From Lachnospiraceae bacterium (GTDB lineage: Bacteria > Bacillota > Clostridia > Lachnospirales > Lachnospiraceae), in NCBI GenBank assembly GCA_024687205.1, contig JAILES010000025.1, forward strand, positions 1 through 48,697: a stretch of 48,697 nucleotides of DNA. Reading direction: 5' to 3'. Below, piece by piece: positions 37,976-45,975 of this stretch (position 1 is its first letter; every line of letters begins with the position of its first letter). A program made the translations under genes and the position numbers. The notes beneath the pieces were generated by a model, which saw nothing but the letters and a program-made list of their open reading frames with translations, was not told where the DNA came from and did not search any database.

Positions 37976-38535
37976 AAAAGATAGGTATTGTCGGCGGGAC
38001 CTTTGATCCCATACATATAGGACATATCCTGCTTGGTGAGTGGGCATACGAACAGTTCGCTCTCGACGAGGTATGGTTCATGCCTGCCGGAATGCCGTAT
38101 TTCAAGAAAGACAAGAAGGTAACGCCCGCGGAGGAAAGACTCGAGTCGGTCCGCAGGGCAGTATCTTCTTTTTCTTATATGAAGGTATGCGATCTGGAAG
38201 TAAAGCGTGAAGGCAGAACTTATACATATGAAACCGTTGAGGAACTGAACCGGCTCTATCCGGACAACCGGTTCTGCTTTATCTTCGGAGAGGACTGTCT
38301 GGATACTTTCGAAACCTGGAAAGAGCCCGGACGCATACTTGCGGGCTGCGAGATCATAGCGGCCACCAGAGGAGCTGCATCGGATCCGGAAAAGATGAAA
38401 GAAAAAGCCTCCGAACTCTGTGAAAAGCTGGGAGGCGTTATACATGTCATGGAATTTCCCGCTATCGATATCTCATCGACCATGATACGGGAAAGGATCG
38501 CAAAAGGTCTGTCCGTTAAATATCTTGTTCCCTAG
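37972..38535 (+). CDS. nadD: Nicotinate-nucleotide adenylyltransferase
   Basis: A 187-residue nucleotidyltransferase that adenylates NaMN to NaAD, linking the PncB and NadE steps. The N-terminal GGTFDPIHIGH (residues 8-18) and C-terminal ISSTMIRERI are the family's ATP-binding motifs; FMPAGMPYFKK binds the nicotinate side. In many Firmicutes nadD sits with yqeK and rsfS, whereas here it completes a dedicated nicotinate salvage operon. Its TAG stop shares a CTAG tetramer with the stop of the convergent GH13 gene. Confidence 0.94.
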   Translation: MKKIGIVGGTFDPIHIGHILLGEWAYEQFALDEVWFMPAGMPYFKKDKKVTPAEERLESVRRAVSSFSYMKVCDLEVKREGRTYTYETVEELNRLYPDNRFCFIFGEDCLDTFETWKEPGRILAGCEIIAATRGAASDPEKMKEKASELCEKLGGVIHVMEFPAIDISSTMIRERIAKGLSVKYLVP

Positions 38536-40649
38536 AAGATCAGATCTCCGTCTCCGGCATGTCGGAGTATCATTGCGGAGTGTGCCGGGAGGGTTATGCT
38601 TATATGACCTTTTTCCAGCCAGTATTCCTGGCGTTCGCTTGTGAAGCCGTCTTCCGTGGAAAGCATGATCTGCTTTAAGGTTGCATTTCTTCTGAGTCCC
38701 AGCGGCCAGAGCCTGAAATCTTCGGTGATCTCCTCCTCATTGTTATTGATAAATACCGCGGACTGTCCGTCCTTGCAGAATCTTCCGTAGCTGATAAGCC
38801 CCTGAAGCGACTTAAGGACTATGATGGATCCGGTCTTGAATTCCGGATAAAGCTTTCTGATCCTGATCATCTGCCTGTGGAATTCTATCATTTCCTCGTC
38901 TTCGTGTCCCCAGGGATAGGTACGTCTGTTGTCCGGATCGGTCCAGCCGCAGAGACCTGCCTCATCGCCGTAGTAAATGGTGGGTGCCCCGAGCCAGGTG
39001 AACTGGAAGAGCACGGCCTCACGCATGACGGATTTATCGATGCCCTGTTCGGCTGCTTCCGGACCTTTGGTCGCGGTACGTCCCACAACATGATTGGTCC
39101 TGGTCAGAAAACGTGAATGGTCGTGATTGGACAGCTCGTTCATCGTTATCTGAAGGGACTGCATGGTCATGTTGGAATTATGATAGAGCATTGCACCCCA
39201 GAAATTGTCGCTGTTGTTCAGCTGGTCGCGGCGGAAATCATCCGAATGCTTCTGCATGCCCGTTAAGAACCAGGTAAGAGGTTCCATAAAGGCATCATAG
39301 TTCATGACCGTATCCCATTCGTTGCCGAGGAGCCACTGTGCCGGCGAACCGTAATGCTCTGCCAGTATGATGGCATCGGGATTGGCTTCTTTTACGGCTT
39401 TTCTGAAATCCTGCCAGAAAGAATGGTTATATTCGGTTGAATGACCCAGGTCAGCAGCCACGTCAAGTCTCCAGCCGTCGGCATTGTAAGGAGGTGATAC
39501 CCACTTGCGGCCGATATGGAGTATATAATCATGGAGCTCGTGGGAGCCTTCATAATTCAGCTTCGGCAGGGTATCGTGTCCCCACCATCCGTCATAGGTA
39601 GTGTTATAAGGCCATTTGTCTTCATTTTCATCATGAAAACGGAAGAAATTGCGGTAGGGGCTGTCTTTGCTGACATATGCGCCCTTCTCGTATCCTTCGG
39701 CATTCTCATATATACGTTCTCTGTCCAGCCACTTGTTGAAAGAACCGCAGTGATTGAACACGCCGTCCATGATCACGCGGATGCCCCGGCGATGTGCTTC
39801 GGCAATGACTTTTGCAAACAGTTCGTTGCTGGCCTCAAGGTTTTCTTTATTGGTAACGCGGTTTATGTATCGCGTGGCATGTGTATTGTCAAGGTCACCC
39901 TCCGGCAGCAGATCGCCGCTTTCATTAACGATCTTTCCGAAATGAGGGTCTATATTGTCATAATCCTGGATATCATACTTATGATTCGAAGGGGAGACAA
40001 AGAGGGGATTAAAGTAGATCACCTCTATGCCGAGTTTCTCCAGATAATCCATTTTGTCCAGGACACCCTGCAGGTCGCCGCCGTAGAATTCGCGGACGCC
40101 CATGGCAGCAGGATACTTGTTCCAGTCATCGACTTTAACCGTATGTTCTCCTATATAGGAATATTCGTCGGTAAGAACATCGTTGGAAGTATCTCCGTTA
40201 TAGAAACGGTCCACGTAGATCTGATACATGATGGCGCCTTTGGCCCAGAGCGGTGTCTTGAAGCCGGGGATCACGCGGAATTTGTAATGATCATCGAGAA
40301 AACGGACAACTCCTCTTGTATCGAAGAGAACGGAAAGGTTTCCGTTATGTATTTCAAAGTGATATACCAGCATTTCGTTATCCAGCTGGATATCCACGCT
40401 GTAATAATCGAAAAGCTCATCACTTTCGGTTTTGGTCATATGATATTTTTCGTCTTTGGTTACGAGATAGATATGATCACAGTTGTTTACCGCTGTACGG
40501 AAACGGACAGTCAGGATATCATAAGCTGTGGGCTGTTCCGGCGAGATATAATTTGAAGTAGTATCAGAGTAAAGCGCATACTTGCGGAGAATGGGCCGCA
40601 TGTTTGCGATGTAACTCTGTTTCATGCTGGTGAGTTTCTGCTCGGACAT
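38532..40649 (-). CDS. GH13 alpha-glucan hydrolase (neopullulanase/cyclomaltodextrinase-like)
   Basis: A 705-residue enzyme. Residues about 10-130 form an N-terminal beta domain as in CBM34 maltogenic enzymes. The catalytic barrel has IMDGVFNH (294-300), GWRLDVAAD with nucleophile Asp396, ILAEHYG with acid/base Glu431, and LSNHDHSR with Asp510. YGDEAGLCGWTDPDNRRTYPW is typical of the neopullulanase/cyclomaltodextrinase group. There is no signal peptide, so it acts in the cytoplasm on imported malto-oligosaccharides. ATG 40649 follows GAGGA by 5 nt; a GTG 12 nt upstream overlaps the ribosome site. It is divergent from a sugar ABC importer that probably supplies its substrate. Confidence 0.93.
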   Translation of the reverse strand: MSEQKLTSMKQSYIANMRPILRKYALYSDTTSNYISPEQPTAYDILTVRFRTAVNNCDHIYLVTKDEKYHMTKTESDELFDYYSVDIQLDNEMLVYHFEIHNGNLSVLFDTRGVVRFLDDHYKFRVIPGFKTPLWAKGAIMYQIYVDRFYNGDTSNDVLTDEYSYIGEHTVKVDDWNKYPAAMGVREFYGGDLQGVLDKMDYLEKLGIEVIYFNPLFVSPSNHKYDIQDYDNIDPHFGKIVNESGDLLPEGDLDNTHATRYINRVTNKENLEASNELFAKVIAEAHRRGIRVIMDGVFNHCGSFNKWLDRERIYENAEGYEKGAYVSKDSPYRNFFRFHDENEDKWPYNTTYDGWWGHDTLPKLNYEGSHELHDYILHIGRKWVSPPYNADGWRLDVAADLGHSTEYNHSFWQDFRKAVKEANPDAIILAEHYGSPAQWLLGNEWDTVMNYDAFMEPLTWFLTGMQKHSDDFRRDQLNNSDNFWGAMLYHNSNMTMQSLQITMNELSNHDHSRFLTRTNHVVGRTATKGPEAAEQGIDKSVMREAVLFQFTWLGAPTIYYGDEAGLCGWTDPDNRRTYPWGHEDEEMIEFHRQMIRIRKLYPEFKTGSIIVLKSLQGLISYGRFCKDGQSAVFINNNEEEITEDFRLWPLGLRRNATLKQIMLSTEDGFTSERQEYWLEKGHISITLPAHSAMILRHAGDGDLIF

Positions 40650-40695
40650 ATTATTCCTCACTATATGGTATAAAACGTATATTGTATAAATCGTA

Positions 40696-40759
40696 GATCA
40701 AAGGGGCATATGATCTTCGATCATATACAAGCAGCGAAGCTGCTTGAGCCCCTTTGATC
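40696..40759 (-). other. Three-way-junction palindrome in the GH13 leader
   Basis: An outer 12-bp perfect stem (GATCAAAGGGGC 40696-40707 with GCCCCTTTGATC 40748-40759) encloses two perfect hairpins: ATATGATC-TTC-GATCATAT (40708-40726) and AAGCAGC-GAA-GCTGCTT (40729-40745). Unpaired linkers are only 2 nt each. It lies in the predicted 5' untranslated region of the GH13 gene, about 47 nt before the start codon. No T-tract follows on either strand, so it is not a simple terminator. The second hairpin contains GCGAAGC, a heptamer known to make unusually stable DNA mini-hairpins. The function is unknown. Confidence 0.7.
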
Positions 40760-40803
40760 GGGATGTAGCCACAATGTCTTGTGATTAACATAACATGTAG
40801 ACA

Positions 40804-40832
40804 AGTATATAGTAAAAATGAACGATTTGCAA
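40804..40832 (-). promoter_or_regulatory. Promoter of the GH13 gene
   Basis: On the minus strand, TTGCAA (40832-40827), a 17-nt spacer and TATACT (40809-40804). The predicted start near 40797 gives a leader of about 147 nt that contains the three-way junction. Confidence 0.75.
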
Positions 40833-40866
40833 GAATAAATATCGTTTATGAACGAGATATGAACGA
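40818..40866. promoter_or_regulatory. Operator-like repeats over the GH13 promoter
   Basis: ATGAACGA occurs three times (40818, 40848, 40859). AACGAT (40821-40826) and ATCGTT (40841-40846) form an inverted repeat that brackets the minus-strand -35 box. This arrangement suits repressor or AraC-type control of sugar genes. The regulator is not encoded in the window. Confidence 0.45.
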
Positions 40867-40897
40867 AGTGTGAATATATATAACATTGGAAAGCCAA

Positions 40898-40928
40898 ATT
40901 TAGCAATATTTAACAAGATTTAGCAATA
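40898..40928 (+). promoter_or_regulatory. Direct repeat upstream of the sugar importer promoter
   Basis: ATTTAGCAATA at 40898-40908 and again at 40918-40928, 20 bp start to start, ending 14 bp before the -35 box. The position suits an activator site. Confidence 0.45.
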
Positions 40929-40942
40929 AATAAAAAAAACTC

Positions 40943-40971
40943 TTGCATAAGATTAATCACTGTGCTATATT
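40943..40971 (+). promoter_or_regulatory. Promoter of the sugar ABC importer operon
   Basis: TTGCAT (40943-40948), a 17-nt spacer and TATATT (40966-40971) preceded by TGC, an extended -10. A GGAGG ribosome site and the ATG at 41030 follow. Confidence 0.78.
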
Positions 40972-41029
40972 TCATAATGCAAACGGCGAGTGCTGTTTGT
41001 ATACAAAATTTTAGGGAGGTAATTGTAAC

Positions 41030-42475
41030 ATGAAGAAGAGATTGTTAGCACTTTCAATGGCAGCAATCATGACAGTTGGTTCTCTCACCGCTTGCGGTGG
41101 TGAAACACCTGCTGCACCTGCTGAGAACCAGGAAAGCACAGAAAGCACAACAAGCACCAGCACAACAGAAGCTGAGCCCACAAAGGCTCCCGAGCTTGAT
41201 ACAACTGTTGAAGCTACAGACATCAGCGAAGAGGTTGAGGGAAAGGTTCTCAACATCTACTGCTGGAATGAGGAGTTCAAGAGCCGTCTGACAGATCACT
41301 ATCCCGGATACGAAGTAGTTGATGCTACAACCGGTAAGATCGGTGATATCACTGTTCAGTGGAACATCACTCCTTCAGATGACAACGCATATCAGAACAA
41401 TCTGGATGATACCCTTAAGAAGCAGGACGGAGCTGCAGACGATGAGAAGATCGACCTCTTCCTTGTAGAGGCTGACTACGCTCTTAAGTATGTAGACACA
41501 CCTTACACTCTGCCTGTTACCGATCTTGGTATCGATCTCAGCGAGCTGAGCAATCAGTACAAGTACACTCAGGACGTTATGACAAGCTCAGACGGAACAC
41601 TTAAGGGTGTTTCATGGCAGGGCTGCCCGGGCGTTCTGATCTACAACCGTGAAGCTGCTAAGGAAGTTCTTGGTTCTGACGATCCTGCTGATGTACAGGC
41701 TGCTGTTAAGGATTGGGATACTTACAAGGCTACCGCTGCTGATATGAAGGCAAAGGGTTATTACATGACCGCAACTGTTAACGATACATATCGTACATTC
41801 TCTAACAACGTTTCCGTTCCTTGGGTTAGCGCTGACAAGAAGGTTCAGGTTGACGACAACATCAAGAAATGGGTTGACGATTCTAAGGAAATGTATGATG
41901 CAGGCCAGATCAAGTCTACAGAAAACCTCTGGGGCGAAGCTTGGAACACAGGTTTCTATCCCGATGGTAAGGTATTCTGCTACTTTGGACCCGCTTGGCT
42001 GATCAACTTCTGTATGGCAGCTGATGTTGAAGGATCTATCGCAAACCTGGGTGGCTGGGGCGCTACCGAAGGTCCTCAGGGCTTCTTCTGGGGTGGTACA
42101 TGGATCTGCGCAGCAGCAGGTACAGACAACAAGGCAACTGTTGCTGATATCATGAGAAAGCTTACTGTTGACAAGGACATCATGGTTGACATCGTTAAGG
42201 CTGATGATGATTTCGTAAACAACCAGCCCGCTATGGAAGAGCTTGCAGCAAGCGATTACACCAGCGCTGTATTCGGCGGCCAGAACCCTCTTGGCATGTT
42301 CGCAGCAGGTGCTAAGAACATCGCTCTTGACAAGATCAGTGCTTACGATCAGGGATGCAACGAGGAATTCCAGAACGCTATGAAGGATTACTTCGATGGC
42401 AACTCCGATTATGACACAGCTCTTAACAAGTTCTATGATGCAATCACCACAAAGTATCCTGCACTCAGCTACTAA
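41030..42475 (+). CDS. Sugar ABC importer binding lipoprotein
   Basis: 481 residues. The signal peptide ends in SLTAC (Cys22), followed by a Ser/Thr/Glu/Pro-rich tether (about 23-60). A family 1 extracellular solute-binding fold comes next (VLNIYCWNEEFKSRLTDHYP, DLFLVEADYALKYV, GVSWQGCPGVLIYNREAAKEVLG, NLGGWGATEGPQGFFWGGTWICAAA). Aromatic residues in the last segment suit sugar stacking. Codon use differs from neighbours: Ile is nearly always ATC and Ala/Val often GCT/GTT, as in very highly expressed genes. A strong terminator separates it from the permease genes. Malto-oligosaccharides are the likely ligand because of the divergent GH13 enzyme, but this is inference. Confidence 0.88.
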   Translation: MKKRLLALSMAAIMTVGSLTACGGETPAAPAENQESTESTTSTSTTEAEPTKAPELDTTVEATDISEEVEGKVLNIYCWNEEFKSRLTDHYPGYEVVDATTGKIGDITVQWNITPSDDNAYQNNLDDTLKKQDGAADDEKIDLFLVEADYALKYVDTPYTLPVTDLGIDLSELSNQYKYTQDVMTSSDGTLKGVSWQGCPGVLIYNREAAKEVLGSDDPADVQAAVKDWDTYKATAADMKAKGYYMTATVNDTYRTFSNNVSVPWVSADKKVQVDDNIKKWVDDSKEMYDAGQIKSTENLWGEAWNTGFYPDGKVFCYFGPAWLINFCMAADVEGSIANLGGWGATEGPQGFFWGGTWICAAAGTDNKATVADIMRKLTVDKDIMVDIVKADDDFVNNQPAMEELAASDYTSAVFGGQNPLGMFAAGAKNIALDKISAYDQGCNEEFQNAMKDYFDGNSDYDTALNKFYDAITTKYPALSY

Positions 42476-42514
42476 GGAGTACTGTGGTATAAGCACAAAG
42501 TGAAGTAATACACA

Positions 42515-42549
42515 AACGTGCCTGTCTATCCGGGCAGGCACGTTTTTTT
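42515..42549 (+). terminator. Terminator between binding protein and permease genes
   Basis: A 12-bp stem AACGTGCCTGTC / GGCAGGCACGTT (one G-T pair) with loop TATCCG, followed by seven T residues. Partial read-through would lower permease levels relative to the binding protein. Confidence 0.9.
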
Positions 42550-42625
42550 AAAGAATGCGGGGAAATTCATCTTCCGCAGTCTTCTTATGAATCTAAAGGA
42601 ATTCTCTCATGGAGGAAAAGATAGC

Positions 42626-43561
42626 ATGAAAAAAAAGAGCAAATCGGTAGTTTCCTATAATAAGTGGGGGTACATTTTTCTTATACCGTTTGTTGTCGTA
42701 TTTATAGTCTTTCAGCTGATCCCCCTGATCAGTACGGTTTATTACAGTTTTTTCACTTACTATGAAGACGGTTTGGATGTCATCGGTCCCAAGCCTAATG
42801 GCATCAATAACTATATAGCTCTATTCTCGGCGAAGAAGGAAGGCGAGATGAACTTCATGATCGGTCTCAAGAATACGATGATCATGTGGATCCTCGGTTT
42901 CATACCTCAGATCATACTTTCACTGCTTTTTGCAGCATGGTTCTCGGATCCCAGCCTTCGTCTTAAAGGGCAGAGATTTTTCAAGACAGTTATATATCTT
43001 CCGAACCTGATAATGGCATCAGCGTTCTCAATGCTGTTCTTTACACTGTTCTCAACAGTCGGACCTGTTAATGATATTCTTAAAAGCCTGGGTATCATAA
43101 AGGAGTCATACGACTTCATGGCCCATACGGGCAGTGTCCGCGGACTGGTCGCATTTATGAACTGTTTGATGTGGTTCGGTAATACAACGATCCTTCTGCT
43201 TGCCGGTATGATGGGTATCGACCCGGCACTCTTTGAAGCAGCAGAGGTTGACGGCGCTACTGCAAGACAGGTATTCTGGCGCATAACAATGCCGATCCTG
43301 AAGCCGATCCTGATCTATGTTGTGATCACTTCACTGATCGGTGGTCTGCAGATGTTCGATGTTCCTCAGATCCTTACCAATACCAAGGGATCGCCGAACA
43401 ACACCGCTACTACACTGATAATGTTCCTGAACAGACACCTGTATAGTAAGAACTACGGTATGGGTGGAGCTCTCTCCGTTATCCTGTTCTTCATAACGGC
43501 TATCCTGAGCCTTGTTGTGTTCAAGTTCAGCGGCAACAGTGACAAGTACGGTAAAAAGTAA
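42626..43561 (+). CDS. Sugar ABC importer permease, MalF-like
   Basis: A 311-residue permease with about six helices and the coupling loop EAAEVDGATARQVFWRITMPILKP. YIFLIPFVVVFIVFQLIPLISTVYYSFF at the first helix is typical of the carbohydrate UgpA/MalF group. The start is ATG 42626, 10 nt after GGAGG; the open frame extends back into the upstream terminator, which is not plausible coding sequence. It forms a heterodimer with the product of the next gene, 15 nt away. No ATPase gene is in the cluster, so a shared MsmK-type ATPase elsewhere is likely. Confidence 0.9.
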   Translation: MKKKSKSVVSYNKWGYIFLIPFVVVFIVFQLIPLISTVYYSFFTYYEDGLDVIGPKPNGINNYIALFSAKKEGEMNFMIGLKNTMIMWILGFIPQIILSLLFAAWFSDPSLRLKGQRFFKTVIYLPNLIMASAFSMLFFTLFSTVGPVNDILKSLGIIKESYDFMAHTGSVRGLVAFMNCLMWFGNTTILLLAGMMGIDPALFEAAEVDGATARQVFWRITMPILKPILIYVVITSLIGGLQMFDVPQILTNTKGSPNNTATTLIMFLNRHLYSKNYGMGGALSVILFFITAILSLVVFKFSGNSDKYGKK

Positions 43562-43576
43562 AGGAGGAGAGAGACG

Positions 43577-44437
43577 ATGCAGGTAAATATGGTACAGGAA
43601 AAACAGATAGGCGGAGTTAAAGCCAGACGTACTTTCTCTTATGTAATACTTACTCTTACGAGTATATTCTGCCTTATATGGTTTTATATACTGCTGATCA
43701 ACTCCACCCGTTCACACGGTGAGTTGACGAAGGGATTTACGCCCATTCCCAGCATACATCTTTTTGAGAACCTTAATAACGCTTTTCACAGCACCCAGCC
43801 GATACTCAGAGGTATGCTCAACAGCGTTATCGTGGCTGTATGTACTGCTGCACTCAGCGTATATTTCTCAGCTATGACGGCATATGCGATCCATGCATAT
43901 GAATTCAAGCTCAAGAAGGCGATATTCACTACGATACTTGCGATCATGATGATCCCTACACAGGTTACCGCACTCGGTTTCCTGCGCTTGATCGACAAGA
44001 TGGGAATGAAGAACAGCTTCCTTCCTCTGATAATTCCCGGTATAGCAGCACCGATAGTATTCTTCTACATGAAGCAGTATATGGAAAGTACGCTGCCTAT
44101 GGAACTGCTGGAAGCAGCACGTATCGACGGTGCCGGAGAGATCCGTATCTTTAATACGATAGTAATGCCGCTGATGGTTCCCGCTATGGCAGTACAGGCT
44201 ATCTTCTCCTTCGTAGCCAGCTGGAATAACTACTTCATTCCCGCACTGGTATTGGAGAAAGAAAAGAAGACGCTGCCTATACTTATCGCAGAGCTGCGAG
44301 GCGCGGATTTCCTGAAGTTTGATATGGGTGTCGTTTACGCGACCATATCCTTCTCGATATTCCCCGTTATCGTGATGTATCTGATCCTTTCAAAGTACAT
44401 CGTAGGCGGCCTGGCAGCAGGTTCCGTGAAGGGTTGA
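43577..44437 (+). CDS. Sugar ABC importer permease, MalG-like
   Basis: A 286-residue permease with six helices and the coupling loop LLEAARIDGAGEIRIFNTIVMPLMVPA. NSTRSHGELTKGF followed by a periplasmic-type loop and NSVIVAVCTAALSVYFSAMTAYA fits the MalG/UgpE group. It partners the upstream MalF-like protein and would receive sugar from the lipoprotein encoded at 41030. GGAGAG lies a few nt before its start. A hairpin follows the stop codon. Confidence 0.9.
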   Translation: MQVNMVQEKQIGGVKARRTFSYVILTLTSIFCLIWFYILLINSTRSHGELTKGFTPIPSIHLFENLNNAFHSTQPILRGMLNSVIVAVCTAALSVYFSAMTAYAIHAYEFKLKKAIFTTILAIMMIPTQVTALGFLRLIDKMGMKNSFLPLIIPGIAAPIVFFYMKQYMESTLPMELLEAARIDGAGEIRIFNTIVMPLMVPAMAVQAIFSFVASWNNYFIPALVLEKEKKTLPILIAELRGADFLKFDMGVVYATISFSIFPVIVMYLILSKYIVGGLAAGSVKG

Positions 44438-44470
44438 TTTTAAAGACATTAACAGCTATAATGGCAAAAA

Positions 44471-44503
44471 GAGAGACAGAGGTTCCTCTGTCTCTCATTA
44501 TTT
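44471..44503 (+). terminator. Hairpin between MalG-like permease and DUF624 gene
   Basis: An 11-bp perfect stem GAGAGACAGAG / CTCTGTCTCTC (44471-44481 with 44486-44496), loop GTTC, then ATTATTT. The T-tract is weak, so it is probably a partial terminator or processing signal. Confidence 0.65.
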
Positions 44504-44521
44504 GTGGAGATGAATAAAGCT

Positions 44522-45205
44522 ATGGGTGGTTTGTTTTCAGCTGACAGCATTATAGGAAAGACGCTTACAAAGATCGGAGAACTTGTAATACTGAGCATAC
44601 TCTGGTTTTTTACCAGTCTGCCGGTGATCACGATAGGCGCATCAACAACGGCTCTGTACTATTCCATGACCAAGTGCGTGCGCAGGGGAAGAGGATATTT
44701 CGTAAAGGAGTATTTCAAAGCCTGGAAGCGTAATTTTGTAAAAGCAACCTTCCTTACCCTTTTCTTTCTCATATGTCTGCTGGGCTTGTGGACGGTGCTA
44801 AACAGCCTCGGTTTTACTCTTGAGGACATCAGTCTTAACGGGATAGAGAGTGCCTACAAGGATAATGCTTCTTCGGCAATGGGCACCTATTATGCTGCAG
44901 GCGCTTATCTTTTGATACTCGGAGCCCTGTTCTGCTATGTATTTCCGGTGCTTTCGAGATTTGATCTGAAGCTGATAAATATCATATTTCTTTCATTTGT
45001 GATGATGATCCGTTTTCTCCATTACAGCATTTCCGTGCTGGTGATACTGGTGGCTCTTGCCTGCCTTGTAATGCGTCTTCCCCTGTTTATAATGTTCGCG
45101 CCGGGGCTGTGGGTACTGTTAAGTTCTTTCCTTTTGGAAAAGGCCATACGCAAGTACACACCGGAGCCGGAAGAGGGCGAAGATGCGTGGTGGATGGAGC
45201 TGTGA
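44522..45205 (+). CDS. DUF624 (YesL-like) membrane protein
   Basis: 227 residues with about five helices. LFSADSIIGKTLTKIGELVILSILWFFTSLPVITIGAS is the family's typical N-terminus, and TTALYYSMTKCVRRGRGYFVKEYFKAWKRNF follows it. DUF624 genes travel with carbohydrate ABC importers in Firmicutes; their role is unsettled. The start is uncertain: ATG 44522 matches family length, but its GGAG site is 12 nt away, and ATG 44510 is an alternative. It probably belongs to the importer operon despite the preceding hairpin. Confidence 0.82.
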   Translation: MGGLFSADSIIGKTLTKIGELVILSILWFFTSLPVITIGASTTALYYSMTKCVRRGRGYFVKEYFKAWKRNFVKATFLTLFFLICLLGLWTVLNSLGFTLEDISLNGIESAYKDNASSAMGTYYAAGAYLLILGALFCYVFPVLSRFDLKLINIIFLSFVMMIRFLHYSISVLVILVALACLVMRLPLFIMFAPGLWVLLSSFLLEKAIRKYTPEPEEGEDAWWMEL

Positions 45206-45220
45206 GAAGACAAGTTTTTC

Positions 45221-45249
45221 TTGAATTGTAGCTGTCATTATGGTAAAAT
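45221..45249 (+). promoter_or_regulatory. Promoter of the DUF4177-like gene
   Basis: TTGAAT (45221-45226), a 17-nt spacer and TAAAAT (45244-45249) preceded by TGG, an extended -10. It lies 52 nt before the start codon. Confidence 0.72.
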
Positions 45250-45300
45250 GTATGATACCAATGGGGTTTAGCACAAATAAAGCGGAGAAAGGTTACAGCC

Positions 45301-45909
45301 ATGATAGATGTTAATCAGATCATGTACGACTTGATCAAGAGAAGCGGAACTGTTGAGACAACCAGTGTTGAAGAAATAGAAGAGATCGTAGATACCGGTC
45401 TTGAGATCAATGATGATAACGTGCAGAAGGCTGCAACAGACTATCTGACTGAAAAGGGTTATGCCAGGACTCCTCAGAACATGGATATGGCTAAGCGTAC
45501 CGTAATGGAGAGTTCAGAGGGCTCCGATACGGTAAGGGTCAGAAGAGTCAGAACGATAGTCGAGAATCTTCTTTCCGACATGGATGAGAAAGATGCAGCA
45601 AACATGATGAATATCTGTCTGCTGGATCAGCTGATGAAAGTCAGCGAGAAGATGGATACCCTTACCAATCAGCGTTACGAGTATGCCGTAGAGATCGTGG
45701 ATGAGGTACTGCTTGACAGTGAGAAGCCTCAGGGATCGCTGGTTGAATTCATATCCTTCCAGACACTGCTTAACAGATATGCAAGTCAGGGATTCCGCGT
45801 AGTGGGATTCACGATAAGAGAGATAGGAAACCACGGCAAGATAATGATGAGCGGTTTCCAGTCAATGCAGAAGCAGACAGTTGTGGTATTTGAACGTCAG
45901 GTAGTATAA
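45301..45909 (+). CDS. Hypothetical protein with DUF4177-like C-terminus
   Basis: 202 residues, soluble, acidic, with no signal peptide. The N-terminal half is helical (IMYDLIKRSGTVETTSVEEIEEIVDTG). The C-terminal 70 residues have the DUF4177 pattern: YEYAVEIVDEVLL, then LLNRYASQGFRVVGFTIRE and a final VVVFERQ strand. DUF4177 has no known activity. It has its own promoter and a terminator-like hairpin after it, so it is probably a single-gene unit. No functional call is made. Confidence 0.75.
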   Translation: MIDVNQIMYDLIKRSGTVETTSVEEIEEIVDTGLEINDDNVQKAATDYLTEKGYARTPQNMDMAKRTVMESSEGSDTVRVRRVRTIVENLLSDMDEKDAANMMNICLLDQLMKVSEKMDTLTNQRYEYAVEIVDEVLLDSEKPQGSLVEFISFQTLLNRYASQGFRVVGFTIREIGNHGKIMMSGFQSMQKQTVVVFERQVV

Positions 45910-45934
45910 ATAAGTTAAACAAAACGGATTAAAA

Positions 45935-45975
45935 CAGCCATTGTTTCCGGAGGAGATAATGGCTGAAATTTTTTT
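45935..45975 (+). terminator. Terminator after the DUF4177-like gene
   Basis: CAGCCATT (45935-45942) pairs with AATGGCTG (45958-45965) around a 15-nt loop, followed by AAATTTTTTT. The loop carries GGAGGAG, a ribosome site for a short frame starting at 45959. Confidence 0.6.

Noticed and set aside
39516..40556. A 346-codon open frame on the plus strand
   Set aside because: It is antisense to the GH13 gene, whose minus-strand frame contains all catalytic motifs. The plus-strand translation has no recognisable domain and no good ribosome site.
40659..40661. GTG start on the minus strand for the GH13 enzyme
   Set aside because: This codon overlaps the ribosome site that serves ATG 40649.
42518..42625. 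N-terminal extension of the MalF-like permease
   Set aside because: The extension would begin inside a strong intrinsic terminator and has no membrane or family character.
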